Positions 15,005 to 21,736 of a DNA stretch of 33,156 bases are shown piece by piece (position 1 is the stretch's first letter; every line of letters begins with the position of its first letter). The stretch spans positions 123,119 through 156,274 of the forward strand of contig CALMAH010000038.1 of the NCBI GenBank assembly GCA_937859595.1, in the 5' to 3' direction. A model generated the notes under the pieces. That model was not told the origin of the DNA. It saw only the letters and a program-made list of their open reading frames with translations, and made no database searches. The position numbers and the translations under genes were made by a program. This stretch comes from an uncultured Acidobacteriota bacterium (lineage in GTDB: Bacteria > Acidobacteriota > Blastocatellia > Pyrinomonadales > Pyrinomonadaceae).

Positions 15005-15781
15005 TCTTCGCCCGGAGTGAAGCCGGCGTCGATAGTCGCCCCCATCGATATTGATGGTCTTGCACATTTCGAACAGCCGTGATCGCAGCCTGACACCGAT
15101 CCTGTCTTCGAGCGTTTCCTCTGTACCAGAGCGTGCGTCCAGATAGTTTGTGGTAAAGATGGTCGGGCGGTCGTCATTGTATCGTGTGTTAATGATATGG
15201 GCCATTGTGTCCCGGACCCAGTCTGTCGGTTTGGAGGCGCCCAGTTCATCCAGCACAAGCACCTCCGCGTTCAAAACGGGCAAAAGAACACTGAGTTCAG
15301 ACGTTTGTGTATTACTGTTGTATGAATCCTGGATCTCCTTCAAAAGTGCGCCGAACTCATAGAAAAGCGGCGAGAAACCACGTTCCGTAAGGCCCTTCAA
15401 TATCGATACCGCAAGGTGGGTCTTGCCGACCCCGACCGGCCCCATGATCAGAAGACCTTTTGAAACAGCGGGATATTCGTTCGTGAACTGCATCGCGAAA
15501 CGTTGTGCCGCGGTTTGAGACGGGTGCTCCGGCTTGTAGCTGTTGAAATGACACCCAAGATATCGCCTGGGAACTCTCACCTTCGCGAACGGATTTCCTG
15601 CGATACGTTGTTTCCGGCAGTCGCACGGCCGGGCTCCTTGGCCGGCTACGATCTCCATCCCCGAACCGAAACATTTGCTGCAGGCTCCCGCCTCGACAGC
15701 TCCGTTCGCGGAGTCACGAGTGTCTGCCTCCTTACGATTAGCGGATCCATTAGGTTTTTCCGGTGCTTCTTCGGGTTTCAT
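14999..15781 (-). CDS. DnaC/DnaI-like AAA+ ATPase with N-terminal zinc ribbon
   Basis: A 260-residue protein from the ATG at complement 15779-15781. A longer frame from a TTG overlaps the promoter -10 and is unlikely. It opens with a polar 30-residue tail, then CSKC...CDC (residues 34-55), a probable zinc site. The AAA+ core has Walker A GPVGVGKT at 114-121, Walker B VLVLDELG at 174-181, sensor-1 TIFTTNY, and an Arg-rich end (GVRLRSRLFEM). This layout matches DnaC/DnaI helicase loaders, which bring DnaB to DNA; IstB-type transposition ATPases are similar. No transposase is nearby, so a replication role is more likely. Confidence 0.85.
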   Translation of the reverse strand: MKPEEAPEKPNGSANRKEADTRDSANGAVEAGACSKCFGSGMEIVAGQGARPCDCRKQRIAGNPFAKVRVPRRYLGCHFNSYKPEHPSQTAAQRFAMQFTNEYPAVSKGLLIMGPVGVGKTHLAVSILKGLTERGFSPLFYEFGALLKEIQDSYNSNTQTSELSVLLPVLNAEVLVLDELGASKPTDWVRDTMAHIINTRYNDDRPTIFTTNYLDARSGTEETLEDRIGVRLRSRLFEMCKTINIDGGDYRRRLHSGRRS

Positions 15782-15832
15782 TGGTTCCAAATTACGCGTT
15801 TTGGTTTTGCTAAATGGCCTAGCGGTTCGAGG

Positions 15833-15841
15833 ATTATACCA
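15833..15841 (-). promoter_or_regulatory. Extended -10 promoter of the DnaC-like gene
   Basis: TGGTATAAT on the minus strand has TATAAT at 15833-15838 preceded by TGG, an extended -10. No good -35 is present at 17 bases. It fixes the start of the downstream gene to the inner ATG at 15781. Confidence 0.5.
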
Positions 15842-15913
15842 CTTCAACCTGGCAAGGCGGAATGCTGCTTGTGCGGCGTTTATGATATCTTTAAACGTTA
15901 GAACCGAACGAAT

Positions 15914-16372
15914 ATGGGACTTTTTCGTAATCTCCTGATAAAACTTGGTTTATCTGAACCCGAAGTGCCGAGGACGCCCATCAGCGTGTTTCTGCTCGAC
16001 GATGACGAACGAAGACATCAATGGTTTGAAAAGAGGTTCTCCGGTGACCGTCTCGAGATCGCGACGAGCGTTGACGAAGCAAAACAGGTTCTTGAAAAGG
16101 GGCGATTCGACGCAATCTTTCTTGATCACGATCTGCTTCCGCATCATTACGAATCGAATGACCATAATGACTACGCAAATACCGGATACGCGATCGCGGA
16201 ATGGCTTAACGTACGCAAAGAGCTTCACCGGGCGGCAACCATTGTTGTCCATACCCGGAACGCCGATGCGGCGATCCCCATGGTCCAGAAACTGCGAGAG
16301 TCGGGCAGAAGCGTCGAATATTGTGCCTTCCCAATGCTTGATATCAAGATAAGGAATTATTGGAAGCGGTAA
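15914..16372 (+). CDS. Receiver-like protein of the cyclic-phosphate processing type
   Basis: A 152-residue single-domain protein with a receiver-like fold. The acidic cluster LLDDDERR (28-33) ends strand 1 and FLDHDLLP has Asp71 at the usual phosphoacceptor position. After that comes an unusual His/Asn/Asp-rich insert (HHYESNDHNDYANTGYAIAEWL, residues 77-98), and VVHTRN at 111-116 follows strand 4. This LDxDL plus TG(Y)xxAxWL pattern is that of the cyclic-phosphate processing receiver domain (cREC), not a standard two-component regulator. There is no DNA-binding domain. It lies 57 bases ahead of xseA on the same strand, so they may be co-transcribed. The biochemical role is not established for this protein. 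Confidence 0.78.
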   Translation: MGLFRNLLIKLGLSEPEVPRTPISVFLLDDDERRHQWFEKRFSGDRLEIATSVDEAKQVLEKGRFDAIFLDHDLLPHHYESNDHNDYANTGYAIAEWLNVRKELHRAATIVVHTRNADAAIPMVQKLRESGRSVEYCAFPMLDIKIRNYWKR

Positions 16373-16429
16373 TGTGATAATGTTCTGACGCCATTGATCC
16401 GGTCTGGTTACGGTTGGCCTTGCTCCTTT

Positions 16430-17824
16430 ATGGAATCCCCTCTATTATCGACTCTTTTCGCAGACGGCCAACGCGGCCCTTCGTCGGTATCCGAGCTTAA
16501 CGCTGAGATCAAAACGACGCTTGAGAGGGCTTTTTCCAACATCTGGGTTGAGGGCGAGATCACCGGTTTCCACGCTGCGGCTTCAGGTCATTGGTATTTC
16601 TCGCTTACGGACGGCTCGTCGACAATAAGGGCAGTCTGTTTTAAGGGGCAAAATTTTCGTATCAGATTCAAGCCATCGGATGGATTGAAAGTTCGCGTTA
16701 GGGGCCGTGTGACGACGTATGAAGCCCGTGGCGAATATCAGATCATCGTCGAATCGCTCGAACCCGTTGGCGAAGGTGCATTGGCCGTTGCGTTTGAACA
16801 GATCAAATCCCGACTTGCTGCCGAAGGCCTGTTCGACCTTGAGAGAAAACGGCCACTCCCGCAGTTTCCTAAGCGGGTCGGATTGATAACCTCCCCAAAG
16901 GGGGCCGCGCTGCACGACATCCTCACGATAATGGATCGCCGAGCTCGTTCGATCGACATTTTGTTGGTGCCGACCCTTGTTCAAGGTGAAAGGGCCGGTG
17001 ACCAGATCGCCGCCGCGATTGAAAGAGCCAACGAATATAACCGCCGAATGGGCGAGCAACGAAGGATAGACGTGTTGATCGTTGGTCGCGGGGGTGGTTC
17101 GGCTGAAGACCTTTGGGCCTTTAACGAAGAGCGGGTGGCAAGGGTTATTCGAAGTTCTGAGATCCCTGTGATATCTGCTGTCGGCCACGAGGTCGACATA
17201 ACGATCGCAGATCTGGCAGCCGATCTGCGAGCTCCGACGCCGTCCGCAGCAGCTGAATTGGTCGCCAAGGCCGAGGTTGAGATCGTTAACTATGTGACGC
17301 AGTTGTCCGCACGTATGATCAGATCCTCGGAGATACTCCTGCTTTCGGCCAGGACGGAGCTCCAATCGCTTGCAATGGCCCCCGTATTTGTTGAATTTCC
17401 CGCCCGGCTTCGGGAACTCAATTATGGCGTGGAACAGATGATGGCTGGCGCGTTCAACGTCGTCCGAGCAAAACTACGATCTGTCGCGGATGCGGCCGGG
17501 GAGGTTGCTTCACGCCTATCGCCGACGGAACTGAGCCAACGCGTCGGTCAAACGGTTCGCCGGCTCGCATTGGTCGAGCAAAAGATGTCCGTAGCTGCAA
17601 TGTCAGGTGTTCGTGCCCGAGAGCATTCTGTTGATAACTCGATGGCAAGGCTTGATTCGATGTCACCGTTGCGGGTTTTGGATCGTGGATATTCGATAAC
17701 ACAATTGAACGACGGCCGCATACTCCGGGATGCTTCCGAAGCGTCAGTCGGCAGTTCGTTGTCGATCCGGCTGGCACGCGGACGTATCGAGGCGGAGGCC
17801 AGGCTCATCAAACGGGACGGGTGA
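16430..17824 (+). CDS. xseA: Exodeoxyribonuclease VII large subunit
   Basis: A 464-residue protein from the ATG at 16430 (MESPLLSTLFADGQ); the frame is open 36 bases further up, but the family start fits this ATG. An N-terminal OB fold (SVSELNAEIKTTLERAFSNIWVEGEITGF, about residues 18-110) precedes the catalytic domain (RVGLITSPKGAALHDILTIMDRR, IDVLIVGRGGGSAEDLWAFN, SAVGHEVDITIADLAADLRAPTPSAAAE). A helical region and a C-terminal RGYSITQLNDGRILRDA segment follow. With XseB it degrades single-stranded DNA to acid-insoluble then acid-soluble oligonucleotides. The next gene starts at a GTG overlapping its stop. Confidence 0.97.
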   Translation: MESPLLSTLFADGQRGPSSVSELNAEIKTTLERAFSNIWVEGEITGFHAAASGHWYFSLTDGSSTIRAVCFKGQNFRIRFKPSDGLKVRVRGRVTTYEARGEYQIIVESLEPVGEGALAVAFEQIKSRLAAEGLFDLERKRPLPQFPKRVGLITSPKGAALHDILTIMDRRARSIDILLVPTLVQGERAGDQIAAAIERANEYNRRMGEQRRIDVLIVGRGGGSAEDLWAFNEERVARVIRSSEIPVISAVGHEVDITIADLAADLRAPTPSAAAELVAKAEVEIVNYVTQLSARMIRSSEILLLSARTELQSLAMAPVFVEFPARLRELNYGVEQMMAGAFNVVRAKLRSVADAAGEVASRLSPTELSQRVGQTVRRLALVEQKMSVAAMSGVRAREHSVDNSMARLDSMSPLRVLDRGYSITQLNDGRILRDASEASVGSSLSIRLARGRIEAEARLIKRDG

Positions 17825-18522
17825 CTTTTGAGATGAATTCCGGGGGTAGAGGATTGAAGCGATGGCTATTTATCGGCACGGTGATTCTCACGTTTGCAGC
17901 CTGCGCTCTTATCGTCGGAGGGTGGCTATATTGGAGCCATCTTTCGACCACCCCGCAGTATTCCCTAGCACTTCTGATCGACGCCGCAAGGGAAGGCGAT
18001 GAGGAGAAGCTCAACGAATTGGTGGACACCGATTCTGTCGTTGAAAACATGGTCCCCCAAGTGATAGGACAGGCCGCCGAACTGTACGGAAGAGGCCTTC
18101 CCAAAGGGATGCTGTCCAAGATCGCGCTGCTGACATCGCCATTGCTGCCGGGTATAAAGCAGAGGGTCAAAGCCGAACTGCCCGGGCTTCTGAAGCGCGA
18201 GGCAGAACCGCTCTTCGATGTGCCGTTTGCCGCGCTGGTCCTAACGGCTGATCGTTATCTTGAGATATCAATTGAAGGCGATGTGGCAAATGTGCGTTCG
18301 CGTCTTCCCGCACACGATTTCGAGTTCTCGATGCGGAGGCATGGGGACGTATGGCGGATCTCGAGTGTGCGTGATGAGGTTCTCTCGCGTCGGATCGCCG
18401 AGTCGATCGGGCAGCAGATAATTGGGCTGGCCGCCGACGGCGATCTGAAAAAGGCTGCCGAGTCACTCGGTGTAGAAGGGCTGGACAGCTTTATAAAGCG
18501 GGCAGAGGACCTGCTCCGTTAG
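17821..18522 (+). CDS. Membrane-anchored DUF2939-like protein of unknown function
   Basis: A 233-residue protein whose GTG start overlaps the xseA stop (GTGA), so it is translationally coupled. One hydrophobic helix at about residues 14-38 is followed by an extracytoplasmic domain that opens YSLALLIDAAREGDEEKLNELVDTDSV. This resembles the DUF2939 start (one or few residues, then an alanine-rich helix and a VD motif). The C-terminal half has alternating strands (EISIEGDVANVRSRL, FEFSMRRHGDVWRISSV), as in small NTF2-like folds. No catalytic residues are evident. It is unusual for a membrane protein to sit between xseA and xseB. Confidence 0.75.
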   Translation: MTFEMNSGGRGLKRWLFIGTVILTFAACALIVGGWLYWSHLSTTPQYSLALLIDAAREGDEEKLNELVDTDSVVENMVPQVIGQAAELYGRGLPKGMLSKIALLTSPLLPGIKQRVKAELPGLLKREAEPLFDVPFAALVLTADRYLEISIEGDVANVRSRLPAHDFEFSMRRHGDVWRISSVRDEVLSRRIAESIGQQIIGLAADGDLKKAAESLGVEGLDSFIKRAEDLLR

Positions 18523-18549
18523 ATGAATTTCACATGATCAAGAGGTGAT

Positions 18550-18768
18550 ATGCCAAAGTCTTTTGAGGAATCGATAAACGAGCTGGAAAAGATAGTTCAC
18601 CAACTTGAGGAGGGTGACCTTTCGTTAGAGGCCAGTCTCGAGCTTTTCGAAAAGGGTGTCAAGCTTTCGCGGGACTGCCGCGACCGTCTGACAAAGGCGG
18701 AGAGGCGGATCGAGGTCCTCATGAAAGACGCCGACGGAACGCTCCGAGCCGAGCCTCTGGAGGAGTAA
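18550..18768 (+). CDS. xseB: Exodeoxyribonuclease VII small subunit
   Basis: A 72-residue helical protein with the XseB core [54 protein letters not shown]. It starts seven bases after an AGAGGTGAT ribosome-binding site, 27 bases past the preceding gene. Several copies of XseB coat the helical stalk of XseA to form active exonuclease VII. Length and composition are normal for the family. Confidence 0.95.
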   Translation: MPKSFEESINELEKIVHQLEEGDLSLEASLELFEKGVKLSRDCRDRLTKAERRIEVLMKDADGTLRAEPLEE

Positions 18769-18826
18769 GCAACGGCCGGCGTCGTACCCCTCCAATGGAC
18801 GGCTGTAATGTCGCTATGCGGAAGCC

Positions 18827-19393
18827 CTACGGCTGCTCGGGTTTTTTCGGACGTGCCATCTCCCGCTGGGTCAGCAGATCGCAGGCCTGAAGAGCACCGG
18901 TCGGATCTATCGCCGAACGACCGACCTCGATGTGTCGGATCTTTCCTTCCTTATCGACAACGAACGTCCCGCGGTTTCCGTAACCGGATTGCTCATTATA
19001 AAGCCCATAAGCCTTCGTGACCTCACGCCGCCAATCACTTAAGAGCGGAAAGGTGACACCAAGCTGCTTGCCGAACTCGCGGTTCGAGGCAAAGCTGTCC
19101 ATCGAAATGCCCAAGATCTGCGTTTCTGTTTCTTCGAATTTTGCGATATCAGACTGATACGCCTTAAGTTCCTGCGCTCAGCCGCCCGTAAAGGCGAGAA
19201 CATAAAAGGCAAGTACGACATTCTTTTTGCCGCGAAAATCACTAAGTTTTATAGGTTTTCCGGCAGTGTCGTTGAGCGAGAAATCGGGAGCTTCGTCCCC
19301 GATCTTCAGGTGCGTGGTTGGCGCCGCGGGTGTCTGACCCAAAGCGCCGACCACAAGGATCAATCCGAGAGCGATTGAGAATAGATGTTTCAT
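18827..19393 (-). CDS. Exported selenocysteine-containing peroxiredoxin (in-frame TGA at the active site)
   Basis: Read straight through, this frame gives 188 residues: a signal peptide ([19 protein letters not shown]), then [66 protein letters not shown] and a normal peroxiredoxin C-terminal half ending in [17 protein letters not shown]. The single interruption is TGA at complement 19178-19180 (residue 72). This is exactly the peroxidatic position, where relatives have FTGGC or FTPVC. The frame and conserved sequence are intact on both sides, and a SECIS-like hairpin starts 15 bases after the TGA. This favours selenocysteine over a pseudogene. It would reduce peroxides outside the cytoplasm. 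One Cys remains near the end (LQACDLL) as a possible resolving residue. The start is the ATG before the signal peptide. selA-D are not in the window. Confidence 0.85.
19143..19162 (-). promoter_or_regulatory. SECIS-like hairpin downstream of the in-frame TGA
   Basis: The minus-strand sequence forms GCG-UAUCA-(GUC)-UGAUA-U-CGC: two perfect stem blocks of 3 and 5 bp, one bulged U and a G-U-containing apical loop. The loop G is the 24th base after the UGA. Bacterial SECIS elements place an apical G (GU/GGU) roughly 16-37 bases after UGA on a short stem, often with a bulged U. The E. coli fdhF bulge is on the 5' side; here it is on the 3' side. Confidence 0.6.
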
Positions 19394-19420
19394 GATCAGA
19401 TCGATCACCCCCAAGAAAGA

Positions 19421-19470
19421 AGAGTTCACATCCCGTGCCGTGTATCGTAGCACAATCGGATGTGAACTCT
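19421..19470 (-). terminator. 13-bp perfect inverted repeat between the BI-1 and peroxiredoxin genes
   Basis: The arms at 19421-19433 and 19458-19470 (AGAGTTCACATCC and its complement) are perfect, with an inner GTGC/GCAC pairing. On the minus strand the hairpin is followed by TTCTTTCTT, so it can end the BI-1 transcript. A TGCTACGAT extended -10 on the same strand lies inside the loop, so it might instead be an operator around the peroxiredoxin promoter. Confidence 0.55.
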
Positions 19471-19496
19471 GAAACTAAACGAACGCCAGGAGCTCG

Positions 19497-20207
19497 CTAG
19501 TCCCGCGAACTGAAGATCGTCAGGATATACCAGAAAAGCAATGCGATGCCGGCAAATAGTGTCAAGGCGGCGGCGACATGTTGCCTCGTGTTGTATTGAT
19601 GCAGTACCTGGGAGGTGTTGTAAAGTATCGCGGTCCCGGCAAAGGCGACCATGACAAATGCGAAGAGGCTGCCCAACGAGAACCCGAACAGAATGCTTGC
19701 CACGATGAATCCCAGGGCAGCAAAGCCGCCGATCGCAACGATGGGCCCGAGCCAAGAAAAATCGGCGCGAGTAATGAACACAGTGGCCGTAAGGCCCAGG
19801 AACAGCCCGAGTGTCGTGACCCCGGCTTTGAGAATTAGCGATCCATCGTTTGCATAGTAAGTGGCGATAAAAAGTAGCGGCACAAAGATTATTGCTTCAG
19901 CAATGACGAAGATCCCCAAACCCAGATACTGGGTAATATTGGACGCATCTGACAAAGCCCAACGGTTTGCAAGGAACGATACGCCCATAAATAACCCGAG
20001 CACGACCAGCCAGCCCATTCCCCCGCCACTGAATATAACGTTAGCGATCAGATGGGCCGCTCCGCTGGCGAAGAGAAATACTTCGACCGCGATAAACGCC
20101 AATATCGCGGCGGCAAGCAAAAGATAGGTTTTGCGGATGAACTCAGCACGTTGGGCCGGCAGTGCATCCGCTGCTGAATTGCCAAATGAGGTAGTGTATT
20201 CGTTCAT
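19497..20207 (-). CDS. Bax inhibitor-1/YccA family membrane protein
   Basis: A 236-residue integral membrane protein with seven hydrophobic segments (about 27-47, 53-73, 85-108, 111-130, 139-160, 163-187 and 208-231). Features typical of BI-1/YbhL/YccA proteins are the N-terminal RAEFIRKTYLLLAAA, the central LGLGIFVIAEAIIFVPLLF, and YNTSQVLHQYNTRQHVAAALTLF with an acidic or polar site before the last helix. Members act as calcium/proton leak channels or modulate FtsH. No other gene here shares its function. It is followed by a long inverted repeat. Confidence 0.9.
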   Translation of the reverse strand: MNEYTTSFGNSAADALPAQRAEFIRKTYLLLAAAILAFIAVEVFLFASGAAHLIANVIFSGGGMGWLVVLGLFMGVSFLANRWALSDASNITQYLGLGIFVIAEAIIFVPLLFIATYYANDGSLILKAGVTTLGLFLGLTATVFITRADFSWLGPIVAIGGFAALGFIVASILFGFSLGSLFAFVMVAFAGTAILYNTSQVLHQYNTRQHVAAALTLFAGIALLFWYILTIFSSRD

Positions 20208-20313
20208 AGTTCTTTACAGATCTTCGTAATTTAGATTGCCAAAACCGGCAAATGTTTGCCCCAGGGCGCTTAAATGTGATTATACCTGAAGTGTTCGCAT
20301 AGGTGGAAGTACT

Positions 20314-20778
20314 TCATTCCTTTTCAAGGTCATACCGGAGTATGGTCTCGCCTTCCAGGATCTCGCCGGTCTCAAAAAATCCAAATTTCAGGTAAAAGGG
20401 CTTAGGTGAGTGCTCCCCCTCAACGCAAGATGTCAGAAAGTAACCGAGCTTGTCACGTGAGCGGATATGATCGACCACAAGTTCAAGGGCTCTCTTACCA
20501 TATCCGAGACCCTGATAGCGCTGATCCATCATAAATCGCCAAAGGCAGATCGGCTCGTTAGGGTCGGATCCGGACACTTGCGTCCAGTCTTCGATCATCA
20601 CGAAACCAACTGGCTCGTCTCCGGCATAGATCCCGCGAAACCATGCTTCGGGGTGAAAGTAAGCCTGGGCAATAGATTCGGCGTTCGAGGCGACATAGGC
20701 AGCCTGATCCGAGTGAACCCTGATGTCACAAAAGTCCCTAACGGTCTTGGCAGTTATTTCCCGAAGCGTGATCTCCAT
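20314..20778 (-). CDS. GNAT family N-acetyltransferase (diamine/spermidine-type)
   Basis: A 154-residue enzyme from the ATG at complement 20776-20778 (MEITLREITAKTVRDFCDIRV). The frame extends 66 bases further up to a TTG without a clear ribosome-binding site. The acetyl-CoA loop is DQRYQGLGYGKRALELV (R/QxxGxG/A form), preceded by GFVMIEDW and LWRFMMD. It ends with KPFYLKFGFFETGEILEGETILRYDL. The N-terminal SDQAAYVASNAESIAQAY is close to BltD/PaiA-type polyamine acetyltransferases, so a polyamine is a plausible acceptor, but this is an inference. It overlaps no neighbour. Confidence 0.85.
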   Translation of the reverse strand: MEITLREITAKTVRDFCDIRVHSDQAAYVASNAESIAQAYFHPEAWFRGIYAGDEPVGFVMIEDWTQVSGSDPNEPICLWRFMMDQRYQGLGYGKRALELVVDHIRSRDKLGYFLTSCVEGEHSPKPFYLKFGFFETGEILEGETILRYDLEKE

Positions 20779-20863
20779 GCCGGCGTTCGTTTCATTTTCT
20801 GAAGTCACAATCTTTAAGACGAAAAGTGATATGTTGTTGATCAATTTAGGAAGTCCCGGAGAT

Positions 20864-21619
20864 CTATTCAGGCGTCGGTTTCCCTGTCATCGGAACAAAT
20901 CTCACGGGGATCGTTCTTCTTTCGGTTACACCTCGCCGGTTTCTTGTGATGATCATCATTTCCTGATGATCGGTGCCGACAGGTATTACCATCCGTCCGC
21001 CGACTGCGAGCTGTTCCACAAGGGCCTGCGGCACCTCGGGGGGAGCTGCGGTAACCACGATCGCATCGAACGGAGCATGTTCCGGCCAGCCCAGATACCC
21101 GTTTCCATGCTTTACCTTGACGTTATCGTAGCCGAGCTCGTCCAGAAGCCTAGCGGAACGCTTCGCAAGCTCCGGGACTATCTCGATGGTGTAGACCTCA
21201 CGCGCGATCTCACCAAGTATTGCTGCCTGATACCCTGAACCGGTCCCGATCTCAAGCACTTTCGACTTCTTCGACACCCTTGCGATCTCCGTCATATACG
21301 CCACAATGTACGGCTGCGAGATAGTCTGGCCAAGCCCGATCGGCAGGGGCGAATCCCTATATGCTTCCCTGGCAAGCTGATCCGGGACGAAACGATGTCG
21401 CGGAACCCTGCGCATCGCCCGCAGGACGTTTCCATCTGTGATCCCGCGTTCGCGTATCTGGGTCTCGACCATCGCCTCACGCTCGCGACGAAACTGGTCC
21501 TGCCCCGTGGCCTCGACATCGTTTATCCGTGCATCGACTATTTCATTTACCTGCACAGCTTCGCCGCATGCGAGCGCGAGCGATAACAACATTGTCGTGA
21601 ACACAATACGCTGGATCAT
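20864..21619 (-). CDS. pcm: Exported protein-L-isoaspartate O-methyltransferase
   Basis: A 251-residue protein. The PCMT domain begins near residue 45 (REREAMVETQIRERGITDGNVLRAMRRVPRHRFVP) and continues with PLPIGLGQTISQPYIVAYM, the SAM-binding VLEIGTGSGYQAAIL, and DAIVVTAAPPEVPQALVEQL. It methylates isoaspartyl residues so that damaged proteins can be restored. Ahead of the domain is a hydrophobic signal (IVFTTMLLSLALACGE), with a Cys at residue 18 in a partial lipobox, so it is probably periplasmic or lipid-anchored. E. coli Pcm is cytoplasmic. SAM supply outside the cytoplasm is an open question for such exported forms. Confidence 0.93.
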   Translation of the reverse strand: MIQRIVFTTMLLSLALACGEAVQVNEIVDARINDVEATGQDQFRREREAMVETQIRERGITDGNVLRAMRRVPRHRFVPDQLAREAYRDSPLPIGLGQTISQPYIVAYMTEIARVSKKSKVLEIGTGSGYQAAILGEIAREVYTIEIVPELAKRSARLLDELGYDNVKVKHGNGYLGWPEHAPFDAIVVTAAPPEVPQALVEQLAVGGRMVIPVGTDHQEMMIITRNRRGVTERRTIPVRFVPMTGKPTPE

Positions 21620-21677
21620 TTTTTAATTTTAGAACAGCCCGAATCCGATTTCCAGAACGATATTTCAAAGAATTACT

Positions 21678-21711
21678 AAAAAAGGCCCGGCGGCAGATCT
21701 GCCTCCGGACC
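21678..21711 (-). terminator. Terminator of pckG
   Basis: A GC-rich stem of 7 bp plus 5 bp around one mismatch (21684-21711, GGTCCGG arm paired to CCGGGCC) is followed on the minus strand by six T. It lies about 25 bases after the pckG stop and isolates it from pcm. Confidence 0.85.
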
Positions 21712-21736
21712 CCAGAAAACCATTTGATTTAGTCCG

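Noticed and set aside
14999..15781. IstB helper ATPase of an IS21-type insertion sequence
   Set aside because: No IstA transposase, terminal repeats or target duplication nearby; the zinc ribbon plus AAA+ layout fits a DnaC/DnaI-like loader.
18790..18860. Terminator after xseB (CCC...GGGTTTTTT)
   Set aside because: The stem is only three or four base pairs and overlaps the end of the opposing peroxiredoxin gene; too weak to call.
18827..19393. Peroxiredoxin pseudogene with a nonsense mutation
   Set aside because: The only interruption is TGA at the catalytic position, both sides are intact and conserved, and a SECIS-like hairpin follows. It remains possible if selenoprotein machinery is absent.
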